Assembly (NCBI RefSeq): GCF_004122035.1
Contig: NZ_SAXA01000003.1
Coordinates: 186,001 to 250,000, forward strand
Source of the DNA: Ancylomarina salipaludis
GTDB taxonomy: Bacteria > Bacteroidota > Bacteroidia > Bacteroidales > Marinifilaceae
Length of the DNA stretch: 64,000 nt
Direction of reading: 5' to 3'
In this document: piece by piece, positions 8,062 to 17,107 of the stretch
Layout: each line of letters opens with the position of its first letter
How positions within the stretch are numbered: position 1 is the stretch's first letter
Made by a program: the position numbers and the translations under genes
Notes under the pieces: generated by a model
What the model was told of the DNA's origin: nothing
What the model saw: the letters and a program-made list of their open reading frames with translations, nothing else
The model's database searches: none

Positions 8062-8259
8062 ATGCCTAAGATGAAAACAAACTGCAGCGCAAAGAAAAGA
8101 TTTACTTTGACTGCATCTGGAAAGATCAAAAGAAAGCACGCTTTCAAAAGTCATATCTTGACTAAGAAAAGCACAAAAAGAAAGAGAAATCTGACTTATT
8201 TTGGTGATGTTCATAAGTCTGACCAGAAGAATGTTAAGTTAATGCTTAACATGTTGTAA
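8062..8259 (+). CDS. rpmI: 50S ribosomal protein L35
   Basis: A 65-residue, very basic protein beginning [14 protein letters not shown] with the [20 protein letters not shown] core of bacterial L35. It sits 28 bases after infC and upstream of rplT, the universal order. Length is as expected. Nothing unusual. Confidence 0.97.
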   Translation: MPKMKTNCSAKKRFTLTASGKIKRKHAFKSHILTKKSTKRKRNLTYFGDVHKSDQKNVKLMLNML

Positions 8260-8351
8260 AAAATCATTTTTGATTTTTTCAGTTTATTAACCGAGTGATT
8301 TAGCACAAAAGGGTCCCTGTTGGGAACGCTAACATTCTAAAAATTAAAATT

Positions 8352-8705
8352 ATGCCAAGATCAGTTAATTCTGTAGCATCTAGAGCTAGAAGAAAAAGAA
8401 TTCTTAAGGAAACTAAAGGTAACTTTGGTGCAAGAGCTAATGTTTGGACAGTAGCTAAGAATACCTGGGAAAAAGGTTTGCAGTATGCATACCGTGATAG
8501 AAAAAAGAAAAAAGGAAATTTCCGTTCATTGTGGATTCAGCGTATCAACGCTGCTGCAAGACTTGAAGGTCTTTCATATTCACAATTAATCGGATTAATG
8601 CATAAAGCTAACATCGAAATTAACCGTAAGGTTTTGGCCGATTTAGCAATGAATCACCCAGAAGCTTTCAAAGCTGTAGTGGGAAAGGCTCAAGCAGCTA
8701 AATAG
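8352..8705 (+). CDS. rplT: 50S ribosomal protein L20
   Basis: A 117-residue rRNA-binding protein needed early in large-subunit assembly. It begins [19 protein letters not shown] and has the typical [20 protein letters not shown] and [12 protein letters not shown] segments. The 92-base gap after rpmI contains a small GC-rich hairpin (TCCC-TGTT-GGGA, about 8311-8322). L20 and L35 are autoregulated through such leaders in other bacteria, but no known structure can be assigned here. A strong terminator follows. Confidence 0.97.
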   Translation: MPRSVNSVASRARRKRILKETKGNFGARANVWTVAKNTWEKGLQYAYRDRKKKKGNFRSLWIQRINAAARLEGLSYSQLIGLMHKANIEINRKVLADLAMNHPEAFKAVVGKAQAAK

Positions 8706-8727
8706 CATTATAGATTATTTTACTTTG

Positions 8728-8761
8728 AAAAGGACTTGCTCATGAGCAAGTCCTTTTTTTT
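8728..8761 (+). terminator. Terminator of the thrS-infC-rpmI-rplT operon
   Basis: A perfect palindromic stem (AAAAGGACTTGCTCA at 8728-8742 with its complement to 8757) is followed by a T run of eight or more. Confidence 0.85.
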
Positions 8762-8883
8762 ATGCATTTATATGGTTTTACTGATAAAATAGATCCGTAT
8801 TTATTTGTTCTGTATTTCAACTGAGTTAGAACTTGTTTTATATAAGCTTAATCTGTGACAAAAATGCTGGAGGATTTAATGCA

Positions 8884-9837
8884 TTATTCCATTGGTCTTT
8901 TTTTTATCATTCCGCCTTTTGCATCTTTAATGCTATGCATTACCGTAAAGGCCTCGCTATCTATTTTATCTATTTCAGTTTGAAGTTTTGTTAATTCTAG
9001 TCTTGTAATTAAAGTGTAAATGATTTCTGTTGTTTCCAAACCATAGCCTTTTTTGCCCAGATAGATGGTGCAGCCACGGCCTAGCTTTTTTATTATAGCT
9101 AATCTGATTTCTTCACTTTTGTCAGAAATAATCGTAACACCAACATATTCTTCTATTCCTGAAACAACAAAGTCAATCGTTTTTGATGCAGCCAGGTAGG
9201 TAAGCATGGCATACATAGCAATCTCAATATTAAAGACATAAGCTGCAATTAAGAAGATGAAAATATTAAATATCAAAATCACATCTCCAATTGTTAATGA
9301 GGTTTTCTTGCTAATAAATATGGCAAGAACTTCTGTTCCATCAATTACGGAGCCGCCACGAATTGCTAAACCAATTCCGAGACCTAAGAAAAAACCACCA
9401 AAAACTGCAATCAGTAATTTGTCATCGGTTATTACTGGGACCGGAATAAAGTGAACTGATACGGCAAGTAACAAAATTGCAATAATGCTTCTAACAGCAA
9501 ATTGTTTGTTGATGGTTGAGAATGCCATCAGTAAGAACGGAATATTAATAGCAACCAGTAGTATTGACAAAGGAAGTTCTGTCAATTCGCTAATAATAAG
9601 AGAAATACCTGTCACACCCCCATCAATAAATGAATTGGGTAATAGAAAGCCTTTGAGCCCGAAACAGGCTGATAATATCCCAATTATAATAAAGAAGCTC
9701 TCTCTAAGTAGGTGTGATAATTCAACTTTTGTTTTAATAAGAACACTTTCAAAATCTTCTGATGTTGTGGTTTGATGTTTCTTCTTAAGTTGAAGTTTTA
9801 CTGTTTCCGCAATGATGTATTGAAATAGTGGATTCAT
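8884..9837 (-). CDS. YitT-family membrane protein (DUF161 + DUF2179)
   Basis: A 317-residue integral membrane protein of unknown transport function. After about 45 soluble residues come roughly five hydrophobic segments (about 45-215), including LPNSFIDGGVTGISLII and GLGIGLAIRGGSVIDGTEVLAI, the hallmark glycine-rich loops of the YitT/DUF161 family. The C-terminal ~80 residues (VTIISDKSEEIR...GRGCTIYLGKKGY) form the DUF2179 domain. It is the last gene on this strand, 49 bases after the AmpG-like transporter, so it may be read through from that operon, though a functional link is not evident. The long N-terminal extension is slightly unusual. Confidence 0.88.
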   Translation of the reverse strand: MNPLFQYIIAETVKLQLKKKHQTTTSEDFESVLIKTKVELSHLLRESFFIIIGILSACFGLKGFLLPNSFIDGGVTGISLIISELTELPLSILLVAINIPFLLMAFSTINKQFAVRSIIAILLLAVSVHFIPVPVITDDKLLIAVFGGFFLGLGIGLAIRGGSVIDGTEVLAIFISKKTSLTIGDVILIFNIFIFLIAAYVFNIEIAMYAMLTYLAASKTIDFVVSGIEEYVGVTIISDKSEEIRLAIIKKLGRGCTIYLGKKGYGLETTEIIYTLITRLELTKLQTEIDKIDSEAFTVMHSIKDAKGGMIKKRPME

Positions 9838-9886
9838 ATGTATGAGCTCCTATTATTAGTAAAACATTAATAATTATTTCTATTGG

Positions 9887-11185
9887 TCAAATCTCTTTCG
9901 TTTTGATGCCAAACTTAGGATTGATATCGATGAGTTTAATCATGATAAAGCTTGGAATGGTGCATATCATCACCCAAATAAAAAAATGTTGGTAGCCGAT
10001 TAATTCTTGTATCCATCCTGAGATCATTCCTGGAAGCATCATTCCCAAAGCCATAAAGCCTGTGCAAAAGGCAAAGTGTGCTGTTTTGTGTTCACCTTCT
10101 GACACATAAATTTGATAGAGCATGTAGGCCGTAAAGCCGAAACCATAACCAAATTGTTCGACAGCGACTGAAGCACTTATCAGTAAAAATGAATCAGGTA
10201 AGGCTTGAGAGAGGTAAACGTAAACCAGATTGGGCAGGTTGATGGCGATAACCATCCACCATATCCAATGTTTTAGTCCATTTCGTGAAGCCAGGTAACC
10301 ACCTAATATCCCTCCGATTGTAAGAGCAAGAACTCCTATAGTTCCGTATATAATGCCGACCTCAGAGGTTGATAGAGCCAAACCTCCTACTTCTTTACTA
10401 TCCAGAAGAAAAGGGGAGGCCATTTTAACCAATTGAGACTCACCCAGGCGATAAACAAGCAGTAAACCCAGAATTTTGAAGATATCTTTCTTTGAGAAAA
10501 AAGAAATGAATGTTTCTGCAAAATCCTCAAATACCGAAGAAAAGCTTTTTATCTCTTTATTGGCATCATCCTGAGGTTTTGGTAATGCAAATTTATGATA
10601 CAAAGCAATAATCAGGAAGCTGAGGGCAATAATCACGAAGGTAAGCGACCAGGCTAAAGGGATGTTTTTCTCATTTTGACTGAATAGTTTAATGGATTCA
10701 AAATGTCCTGCAAGCACGATTAGAAGGCCTTGACCAGTAATCATTGCAATACGATAAAATGTACTTCTGATACCAATGAAATAGGCTTGCTTGTGTTTGT
10801 CTAAACCATGCATATAAAATCCGTCAGCTGCAATATCATGTGTGGCAGAACTAAACGCCAGTATCCACAGAAATGCCAGTGAAGATTGAAAAAAGTTGCT
10901 GGTTGGTATGGTGAAAGCAACACCAGCCAAGGCTGCGCCTATAAGCAATTGCATGCTTACAATCCACCAGCGTTTGCTTTTGATGATATCAACAAATGGA
11001 CTCCAAATGGGCTTGATCACCCAGGGTAAATAAAGCCATGAAGTGTATAAAGCAATATCTGTATTCGAAATGTCCAAACGCTTATACATGATGACGGCTA
11101 CGGTCATAACCACCACATAGGGCAGTCCTTCTGCAAAGTAAAGGGATGGAATCCATGCCCAAGGCGATCTGTTTTGTTTGTTCAT
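9887..11185 (-). CDS. AmpG-like MFS transporter (muropeptide permease type)
   Basis: A 432-residue major facilitator protein with about 12 hydrophobic segments. The N-terminus (WAWIPSLYFAEGLPYVVV) and the segment LYLPWVIKPIWSPFVD are characteristic of the AmpG/acetyl-CoA transporter branch, which carries GlcNAc-anhydroMurNAc peptides or related cell-wall fragments into the cytoplasm. It follows the SpoIID-like gene by 25 bases in an operon that also encodes a DUF1460 amidase, which supports a role in cell-wall recycling. Substrate is inferred from family and context; another amino sugar or muropeptide is possible. Confidence 0.82.
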   Translation of the reverse strand: MNKQNRSPWAWIPSLYFAEGLPYVVVMTVAVIMYKRLDISNTDIALYTSWLYLPWVIKPIWSPFVDIIKSKRWWIVSMQLLIGAALAGVAFTIPTSNFFQSSLAFLWILAFSSATHDIAADGFYMHGLDKHKQAYFIGIRSTFYRIAMITGQGLLIVLAGHFESIKLFSQNEKNIPLAWSLTFVIIALSFLIIALYHKFALPKPQDDANKEIKSFSSVFEDFAETFISFFSKKDIFKILGLLLVYRLGESQLVKMASPFLLDSKEVGGLALSTSEVGIIYGTIGVLALTIGGILGGYLASRNGLKHWIWWMVIAINLPNLVYVYLSQALPDSFLLISASVAVEQFGYGFGFTAYMLYQIYVSEGEHKTAHFAFCTGFMALGMMLPGMISGWIQELIGYQHFFIWVMICTIPSFIMIKLIDINPKFGIKTKEI

Positions 11186-11210
11186 ATCCTATTCTATTGC
11201 TTTTTTGGAT

Positions 11211-12536
11211 TTAGTATCTTTTTTCTAATTCGGCATTTTTGAAATAATGCAAAAGTATTTCTTTGTGCGAATAGCCTTTGGCTCCCATAACAGCCGCTCC
11301 AATTTGGCATAAACCGACGCCATGTCCCCAGCCTGCACCTTTGAAAGTAAAGTGTGATGGAATAGTATTCTTGATATTCTCTTTTTCAACGATGAAATTT
11401 GAACTGTACAGATGTGATTCTGAAAGAACTTTACGAATTTCAAGTTCTTTGCCGATGATGAAACTTTTTTCATCACCAACAATTTTAAGCCGGATGATAC
11501 GTCCGGATAAACCTCTTTCGAGAGGAATGAGATCCTGGATTTGTCCAAGGTTTTTCCCCGTTTTTCTTTTGATCAGATCAGAAAGTTCGTCTTGAGTGTA
11601 CTGAACTTCCCAACGAAAAAAATCAGGCGTTTCCATATCGTAATCATTTAACACCTGAGAAAGAATGGCCTTGTCGTTGTTATTGCAGAAAACATCAGGT
11701 GAGTTCAGTATCCAATTTTTGGCATTCGACTCAATTTTTAAGTCAAGCTTCAGACTTGATTCTTTTCCATCGGTAATGGCTTGAAGATATTTATGTGTTT
11801 CGGGTTCCCAAACATTTTCAAAGGTCTCAGAAACCCCACCACAGCACTTCGAGAAACGGGCATCACAGATTTTGCCATCGCTGGTTAGTACTATGCCTTT
11901 TGTTGCCTCAATGGCTCTTAAAACAGCATTGCTTGATTGTCGTGTGATTCCCTGATAGCGTTGGCAGTGATCATCTGCACACACATCGAAAGTGTTGTGA
12001 TCTTCTCTATCGTACCATTTAATTAACTCCTCTGAGCTTTCAGTTATGGTTTGGTAGATTTGCTTTGAAGATTGAAGGGCTTCACTTTTTAGAACTTGTG
12101 CCATCAACCATGAGCGGGAAATGATAGCATGTGCTTTTAACAGTTCCATACTACTGCTTGCTTTCATTTCCGAAGAGATTACACTTGCCAGATAATCTTC
12201 CAGTTTGAGGACATTAATGGCGGTCAGTTTTTCATTTTCAATTAAGATATGCAGACTTCCCTTGAAACACTGATTCTCTTTTCTTTCCCAATGAAATTTT
12301 ATTCCTATGGTTACATCAAACAATTCGAAAGAGCTGTTTTCGTAATTTTCAGGCTTAAGAATGAACTCTTCAGTTTTACACCTCAAACCATCAAATTCGA
12401 TCTTGCCGTTTATGTATTTAACCGTTTGTTTGCCCGTGTAGGTTTTATCATTTTGTTGAAGTGTATAAATCCCATTCAGTTGAAATGCGATTTCCTCTTC
12501 ATACATTATACCGACACGTATTTTAGGTTCTTGCAT
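11211..12536 (-). CDS. SpoIID/LytB domain protein
   Basis: A 441-residue protein related to sporulation protein SpoIID and amidase enhancer LytB; SpoIID is a lytic transglycosylase acting on denuded glycan. Visible family motifs are LEDYLASVISSEMKA followed by LLKAHAIISRSW, CCGGVSETFENVW, and near the C-terminus GAGWGHGVGLCQIGAAVMG. The segment DVCADDHCQRYQG is also typical. No clear signal peptide is present at the chosen ATG, which is odd for a wall-active protein and suggests a cytoplasmic role in processing imported fragments, or a missed start. The DUF4922 gene is 15 bases upstream and the AmpG-like gene 25 bases downstream. Confidence 0.85.
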   Translation of the reverse strand: MQEPKIRVGIMYEEEIAFQLNGIYTLQQNDKTYTGKQTVKYINGKIEFDGLRCKTEEFILKPENYENSSFELFDVTIGIKFHWERKENQCFKGSLHILIENEKLTAINVLKLEDYLASVISSEMKASSSMELLKAHAIISRSWLMAQVLKSEALQSSKQIYQTITESSEELIKWYDREDHNTFDVCADDHCQRYQGITRQSSNAVLRAIEATKGIVLTSDGKICDARFSKCCGGVSETFENVWEPETHKYLQAITDGKESSLKLDLKIESNAKNWILNSPDVFCNNNDKAILSQVLNDYDMETPDFFRWEVQYTQDELSDLIKRKTGKNLGQIQDLIPLERGLSGRIIRLKIVGDEKSFIIGKELEIRKVLSESHLYSSNFIVEKENIKNTIPSHFTFKGAGWGHGVGLCQIGAAVMGAKGYSHKEILLHYFKNAELEKRY

Positions 12537-12551
12537 ATTGATTCTTTTGAA

Positions 12552-13514
12552 TTAAATCATGACCAGTTTTGTGAAATCGTGACAAAGTTTGTCGAAAACC
12601 AAGTCATCTAAACTAACCTGTTTGTAAATACTGATGATATCCTCTTTGGTGATTTTATCGAAATCTTCTTTTCGAGGCGTAATAATAACACCACCCATGT
12701 CTACCGCACCCGGGCTAATTACTAATTGGTCTTTCCCTTCTGCAAAAAATTGAGAGGGACGATGCTGCTTACGAGGGAAAATGTGCATGCGGTATTTTTT
12801 GTTTTTGTAAACACAAATCGCATTCAGCATAGGTTCCGTTTCGTTAGGTTGTAGTTTTTCCAGAAAACGATAAAATATTTTGCCGGCACTCACAATATCC
12901 TGAGCTCTGTCTGCTTCAATACTAATCATTTTTCTGAGGTATTGATTGAAGCGATAAACCTCAAATCTGCCATTCCATGTCACTAATTTCCCATAATTCT
13001 TTTTCCTCTCGAAATACTCTGTATCAATAGGCATAAAATCATTCTCTCCAGCTTGAAAGTGCATGTGATCGGGGGCAGAGGCGCCGGATTTTGGCCCATT
13101 ATAAAATACGGAATAGCCTTCTAATGTTTCGGAAAGGCTAACCATTTCACCAATATGATTTACGAAATTTTGATCGATATGATCATTTTTTGATATTGTG
13201 AAATGCTCTTTGAGAATAGGAAAGGGGTTGACTAAAAGGCTGTAGTTATTTTCTAAATCAATTTTTCCTTGCTCGGCAGGTCTGTTTTCGTCACACAAAA
13301 AACAGGCTCTTTTCTGAATGTTTTCTTTGTCAACTTTGGCAGCAGTTGATTTTATACGTTCCGGATTGAATTGAACCTTTATTTTAAAGCCTTCGAATTG
13401 GAATTCTTTTTCTTCTACTTTATCTAAGCCTTTATAGTTGGTTTTGGCCAAGGGCCATTTTTCCTTTTGTTCCTCTAAGAACGTTTGTAGGTTTTCTTTA
13501 TTGATATTTTGCAT
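12552..13514 (-). CDS. DUF4922 protein, HIT/GalT-like nucleotidyl phosphorylase fold
   Basis: A 320-residue protein of the DUF4922 family. It contains APDHMHFQAGEND, an H-x-H-x-Q active-site signature as in galactose-1-phosphate uridylyltransferases and GDP-hexose phosphorylases, and ACFLCDENRP near residue 90, which could be half of a metal site. By analogy it may transfer or release a nucleotide from a sugar nucleotide or dinucleoside phosphate. It lies between the DUF1460 amidase and SpoIID-like genes in a compact operon, hinting at handling of sugar phosphates released from the wall. The exact reaction is unknown; the fold assignment rests on the motif. Confidence 0.75.
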   Translation of the reverse strand: MQNINKENLQTFLEEQKEKWPLAKTNYKGLDKVEEKEFQFEGFKIKVQFNPERIKSTAAKVDKENIQKRACFLCDENRPAEQGKIDLENNYSLLVNPFPILKEHFTISKNDHIDQNFVNHIGEMVSLSETLEGYSVFYNGPKSGASAPDHMHFQAGENDFMPIDTEYFERKKNYGKLVTWNGRFEVYRFNQYLRKMISIEADRAQDIVSAGKIFYRFLEKLQPNETEPMLNAICVYKNKKYRMHIFPRKQHRPSQFFAEGKDQLVISPGAVDMGGVIITPRKEDFDKITKEDIISIYKQVSLDDLVFDKLCHDFTKLVMI

Positions 13515-13570
13515 TAGTTCTCTTTTAAGTAAAAGTAATTCTCATTAAGAGAAAATAATTAGTTGAATAT

Positions 13571-14470
13571 TTACTGTTTTCGAATAAGCCTTGCCACCAT
13601 TATGCCTGATTGAAGGCTATTTTTTTGAATCATTTCAGCCAATGGGATCTCAGATATGACGACTTTTTTTGCTTTACTTGATGCGTGCATTAAATGCAGA
13701 CGATCGTTTATATGAATAGCAATTCCCGTATGAGAAATATCCAGCCCCTTAATTTTTGTAGTAATTGCGATTAAGTCACCATCTTCAATTTGATTTTCAA
13801 TTTCTTGAATTTTGTTTTCAGGAATATAAAAATGTTCTCGCTTATTGATTTCATTTTCACACTGTGTGACCGTTTCGATTAAAGAAATGTTCCCAACAAG
13901 TTTTGGGTATGAGTTGATGTGTGAACTCATAAAATTGATTTTTTTTTGATAAGCCTCACCACCAATTTTTTTTGTTATATCAATAAGCAATCCTTTTCTT
14001 TCGTTATCAAAAATCCAATCGGTAAAATAATGTAGACGTGAACCATAGCCTTTTAATTTACCATTGCGGTAGCGAATAAATTCCAGCTCTTTAGCGAAGT
14101 CATTAATGCTTAGTTTAGATTGATTTGTTATTTTTGAAAGAGCTAAAATATTCTCGATATAGGTGGTGCAATCAAGTTGATGCAAATTGATTACTAATCT
14201 TTCAACCTCATTGTTTTCAAGTGTTCCTCCCACATAAGGTGTTTGTAAAAATAGCTTACCTGTTTCAACAATCAGCTTGTCATTTGAAAGCGCATCAAAT
14301 GAAGCTCTTGTTATAAATTGCTGTAGAGATTTGAAAATTTCAATATCCATAGAATCCGTTTTTAGAGATTCTTGAGTAGAAACAGCTTGATTTTTACTTT
14401 TGGTTTTGGCCTGACAAGAAGCTAAAACAAGAGTTAATACAATAAAAATGTGAATAGCCTTGAATTTCAT
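13571..14470 (-). CDS. DUF1460 lipoprotein, NlpC/P60-like muropeptide amidase
   Basis: A 299-residue predicted lipoprotein: the signal peptide ends LVLASC, placing Cys19 at the lipobox. The body has the DUF1460 signature LDCTTYIENILAL with the catalytic cysteine, and SHTGIAIHI with the histidine, of the papain-like NlpC/P60 superfamily; characterised members cleave N-acetylmuramoyl-L-Ala bonds. It would act in the periplasm on cell-wall fragments. It starts 4 bases after the glycosyltransferase stop, so translation is likely coupled, and it is followed by DUF4922, SpoIID-like and AmpG-like genes. Family assignment is good; precise bond specificity is inferred. Confidence 0.85.
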   Translation of the reverse strand: MKFKAIHIFIVLTLVLASCQAKTKSKNQAVSTQESLKTDSMDIEIFKSLQQFITRASFDALSNDKLIVETGKLFLQTPYVGGTLENNEVERLVINLHQLDCTTYIENILALSKITNQSKLSINDFAKELEFIRYRNGKLKGYGSRLHYFTDWIFDNERKGLLIDITKKIGGEAYQKKINFMSSHINSYPKLVGNISLIETVTQCENEINKREHFYIPENKIQEIENQIEDGDLIAITTKIKGLDISHTGIAIHINDRLHLMHASSKAKKVVISEIPLAEMIQKNSLQSGIMVARLIRKQ

Positions 14471-14474
14471 GTCT

Positions 14475-15929
14475 CTATCTTTTTAGATTTCGTCTTGCTT
14501 TTAATTCAATTGTTCTAATTCTATCCTTATAGTAGTTGTGAGCATTCATTTTCTCTATACTTAGCGAGGCATCGGAATTTTCATCCCAACGACGGCACAG
14601 GTATAATGATTTATAAATACGACCAATTTGATATTTTCGAGAAATGGCTAAACCTAAAGCATAATCTTCACCATAGTTGACATTGGGGAGTGGCGTTTCC
14701 CGAAGAATTGGTGTGTAAAAAGCACGAGGTGCTCCCAGGCCGTTTATTCGTAATGCATTGTTGCGTCCGTTTTCTGGTGTCCATTCTTTATGGTCGATTA
14801 AGCCGGGAGGTATTTCTTCCAATTTAAAATTGACCATTTGATAGCTGCCTACTACCATTGCACACTTTTCTCTATGGAAGCTTTCAATAATTTTTTGGAT
14901 TGTTGTTTCGTCTGCATACAAATCATCACTATCCAACTGAATAGCAAATCGGCCACAACTGTCATGATTAACGGCTTCATTCCAGCATCCGCCTATTCCT
15001 AAATCTGTACGTTCAGGAATGATGTGTATGATTCGATCATCTTGTTGTGCATATTTCTGAATCAGTTCAGTCGTTCCATCAGTCGAGTGATTATCAACGA
15101 TGATCAGGTTAAAAGAGAACTCACTCTTTTGAGAAAGAACCGACTGGATGGCATCTTCAAGTGTTTTGACGCGATTGAGAACCGGAATAATCACCGAAGC
15201 GTCTGATTTGAAATTTTCAGTTTTAAAGTCAACCTCAGTAAACTTAGGCTCAAGATAGCCGCCAGTTCGTTTCAAATATTCGGTGCATACCGTTTCCATT
15301 TCTATCTGTACGGCCCGATTTTTAGGATCGACATAGTCAAAGATCTTTTCGCCCGATTTTCTGGTGTCTAATTCTGTTTCGGTATACAAATATTCAGGAA
15401 TTCGAATCAATTCAGATTGCTCAGAAAGAGCCAGACGAAGCGAGTATAAAGCCGCATACTGATTGGTGATATCTACAGATGCTACTGCTTTTTTTAGAGA
15501 TTTGTTGTTGATAAAAAGAAGTGACCCAAAATCAAAATCATCTCTTAAACTTCCTTCCTGATAGTCAATAACGGGGTGGTTTTCAATTTTACCATCTTTA
15601 ATCATTTTCAGGTCAGAGTACATTAAACTTGCTTGCGTGTCATTTGCGATCTGAACGAAACGATTTAGAGCGAATTGACCTAGTTTTAAAGCACTTGTTT
15701 TTGTATAAATCAAGGTGAAATCACCTGTTGATTTTGCTGCAATTTCATGGATTGTTTCACCCGAGAATAGCGATTTTGTTGATAAGAAGCTTACTCCCTC
15801 AATTTCGAAACAGGTATCTCCAATAATGAAGATTTCTGAAACGAGTTTCGAGTTTTTTAATTCTTTTATAGTGCTTCGTGTTTCAGTCTGTTCACCAACA
15901 GGTAGAAAACATGTAATGGTTTGATTCAT
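14475..15929 (-). CDS. GT2-family glycosyltransferase with N-terminal extension
   Basis: A 484-residue cytoplasmic protein, first gene of the cell-wall fragment operon. The C-terminal half is a GT-A fold glycosyltransferase: ASVIIPVLNR opens the domain, LIIVDNHSTDGT follows, and the metal-binding DSDD is in QLDSDDLYAD. The N-terminal ~220 residues look like a second, degenerate GT-A-like domain (FTLIYTKTSALKLG, LMYSDLKMIKDG) without a DXD of its own. It overlaps functionally with genes for an amidase and a transporter; whether it builds or modifies a sugar linked to recycled fragments is not shown. Acceptor and donor unknown. Confidence 0.78.
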   Translation of the reverse strand: MNQTITCFLPVGEQTETRSTIKELKNSKLVSEIFIIGDTCFEIEGVSFLSTKSLFSGETIHEIAAKSTGDFTLIYTKTSALKLGQFALNRFVQIANDTQASLMYSDLKMIKDGKIENHPVIDYQEGSLRDDFDFGSLLFINNKSLKKAVASVDITNQYAALYSLRLALSEQSELIRIPEYLYTETELDTRKSGEKIFDYVDPKNRAVQIEMETVCTEYLKRTGGYLEPKFTEVDFKTENFKSDASVIIPVLNRVKTLEDAIQSVLSQKSEFSFNLIIVDNHSTDGTTELIQKYAQQDDRIIHIIPERTDLGIGGCWNEAVNHDSCGRFAIQLDSDDLYADETTIQKIIESFHREKCAMVVGSYQMVNFKLEEIPPGLIDHKEWTPENGRNNALRINGLGAPRAFYTPILRETPLPNVNYGEDYALGLAISRKYQIGRIYKSLYLCRRWDENSDASLSIEKMNAHNYYKDRIRTIELKARRNLKR

Positions 15930-16327
15930 CTAATTATTTGTATTTAATCTTTTCGAGCGATTCTTTGTTGTCCGGATTAACGGCAATTAATGAGTTCGTA
16001 TTTTATTTTCTAACGATTCGGTCTGAAATATATTGCCATTTTTTTGACCTATGAATATAAGACTTCTGAAGCAGAATTAGGACAGTGTGGGTGTAAATAT
16101 TTTAAAGGCTAAATGTTTCATTTGTGGTGTAATATAATGGGATTATCGAAAAAAAATGGGGCTTAAGTTTTATTAAGCATTCAAAATGCATCATTCTTCT
16201 TTGGATTTGCTATTTTTGGAATTCAATTTATGGATAAGTAGCCGATTCATATTTATCCGCCCCTATGTTTGTTGATAAAATTAAGTTCAAATTTATAAGC
16301 CTGAATAGGCTTGAAAAAGATATAAAG
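15930..16327. other. Divergent promoter region between the GT2 operon and dapB
   Basis: No gene is seen. The region serves divergent units starting at 15929 (minus) and 16328 (plus). A TATTTTTG box (16211-16218) on the plus strand fits the -7 consensus for dapB. No recognisable operator or RNA element was found. Confidence 0.4.
16211..16218 (+). promoter_or_regulatory. Candidate -7 box of dapB
   Basis: TATTTTTG matches TAnnTTTG; the resulting transcript would start about 100 bases before the dapB ATG at 16328. Confidence 0.35.
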
Positions 16328-17041
16328 ATGAAGATTGCGCTGATTGGTTATGGTAGAATGGGAAAGGAAATTGAAGGCATTGCTCGTGATCGTGGTCACG
16401 ATATCGCTTTAATTATTGATCAGAATAACCAAGCTGATTTAACCGTTGATAATCTGAAAAACGTTGATGTTGTGATTGAGTTTACCAATCCGGATTCAGC
16501 ATATCGGAATTATATGATTTGTTTTGAAGCGGGGGTTCCGGTGGTATCGGGAACTACAGGTTGGTTGGATCAATTGGATGAGGTAAAATCTCTTTGTGAA
16601 AAAGGAAAGGCTTTCTTTTATGCTTCAAACTTTAGTTTAGGGGTTAATTTGTTTTTTGAATTGAATAAGAAATTGGCACAACTGATGTCTGGTTTCGATC
16701 AGTATAATGTGGATATGGAAGAAATTCATCATATCCATAAATTAGACTCACCGAGTGGAACGGCTTTGACTTTAGCTGAAGGGGTTCTTGAGAATCATCC
16801 TGTGAAAAACTCATGGGTTGAAGGTTTAAGTACAAAGGATTCTGAAATGAGTATTGTTGCCAAGCGCCATGGTGCGGTTCCGGGAACTCATAGTATTACC
16901 TGGCATTCAGAAGTTGACGAAATTCAGATTCAACATCAGGCTTATAGCCGCAAAGGTTTTGCTTTGGGTGCTGTTTTAGCCGCTGAATTTATGCCTGGAA
17001 AATCCGGATTTTTTGGAATGAAAGATCTTTTGAAACTGTAA
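16328..17041 (+). CDS. dapB: 4-hydroxy-tetrahydrodipicolinate reductase
   Basis: Reduces hydroxy-tetrahydrodipicolinate in the lysine/diaminopimelate pathway. The 237-residue product begins MKIALIGYGRMGKEIE with the Rossmann nucleotide-binding loop, followed by VVSGTTGW and the substrate-binding EIHHIHKLDSPSGTAL motif. The ATG at 16328 places the Rossmann strand at the N-terminus; an ATG 63 bases upstream in frame would add a basic, non-conserved leader and is rejected. It heads a cluster with two lepB copies and wbqC, a usual Bacteroidota order. The family is typically about 240 residues in this phylum. Confidence 0.95.
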   Translation: MKIALIGYGRMGKEIEGIARDRGHDIALIIDQNNQADLTVDNLKNVDVVIEFTNPDSAYRNYMICFEAGVPVVSGTTGWLDQLDEVKSLCEKGKAFFYASNFSLGVNLFFELNKKLAQLMSGFDQYNVDMEEIHHIHKLDSPSGTALTLAEGVLENHPVKNSWVEGLSTKDSEMSIVAKRHGAVPGTHSITWHSEVDEIQIQHQAYSRKGFALGAVLAAEFMPGKSGFFGMKDLLKL

Positions 17042-17107
17042 ATGATAATTTGTGTAGATTCGCACAAGACAATCTGAAATTAGATTTCTAAATAAAATAA
17101 TGACCCT
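17042..17107 (+). repeat. Duplicated leader, copy 1 (upstream of first lepB)
   Basis: This stretch matches 18600-18665 in front of the second lepB, with a few substitutions: GATAATTTGTGTAGATT is shared, then a run reading ...CTGAAATTAGATTTCTAAA. The tandem lepB duplication therefore included the leader. Confidence 0.8.

Noticed and set aside
16265-16327. In-frame ATG 63 bases upstream of dapB as start
   Set aside because: It adds 21 basic non-conserved residues before the Rossmann strand; ATG 16328 gives the family N-terminus.
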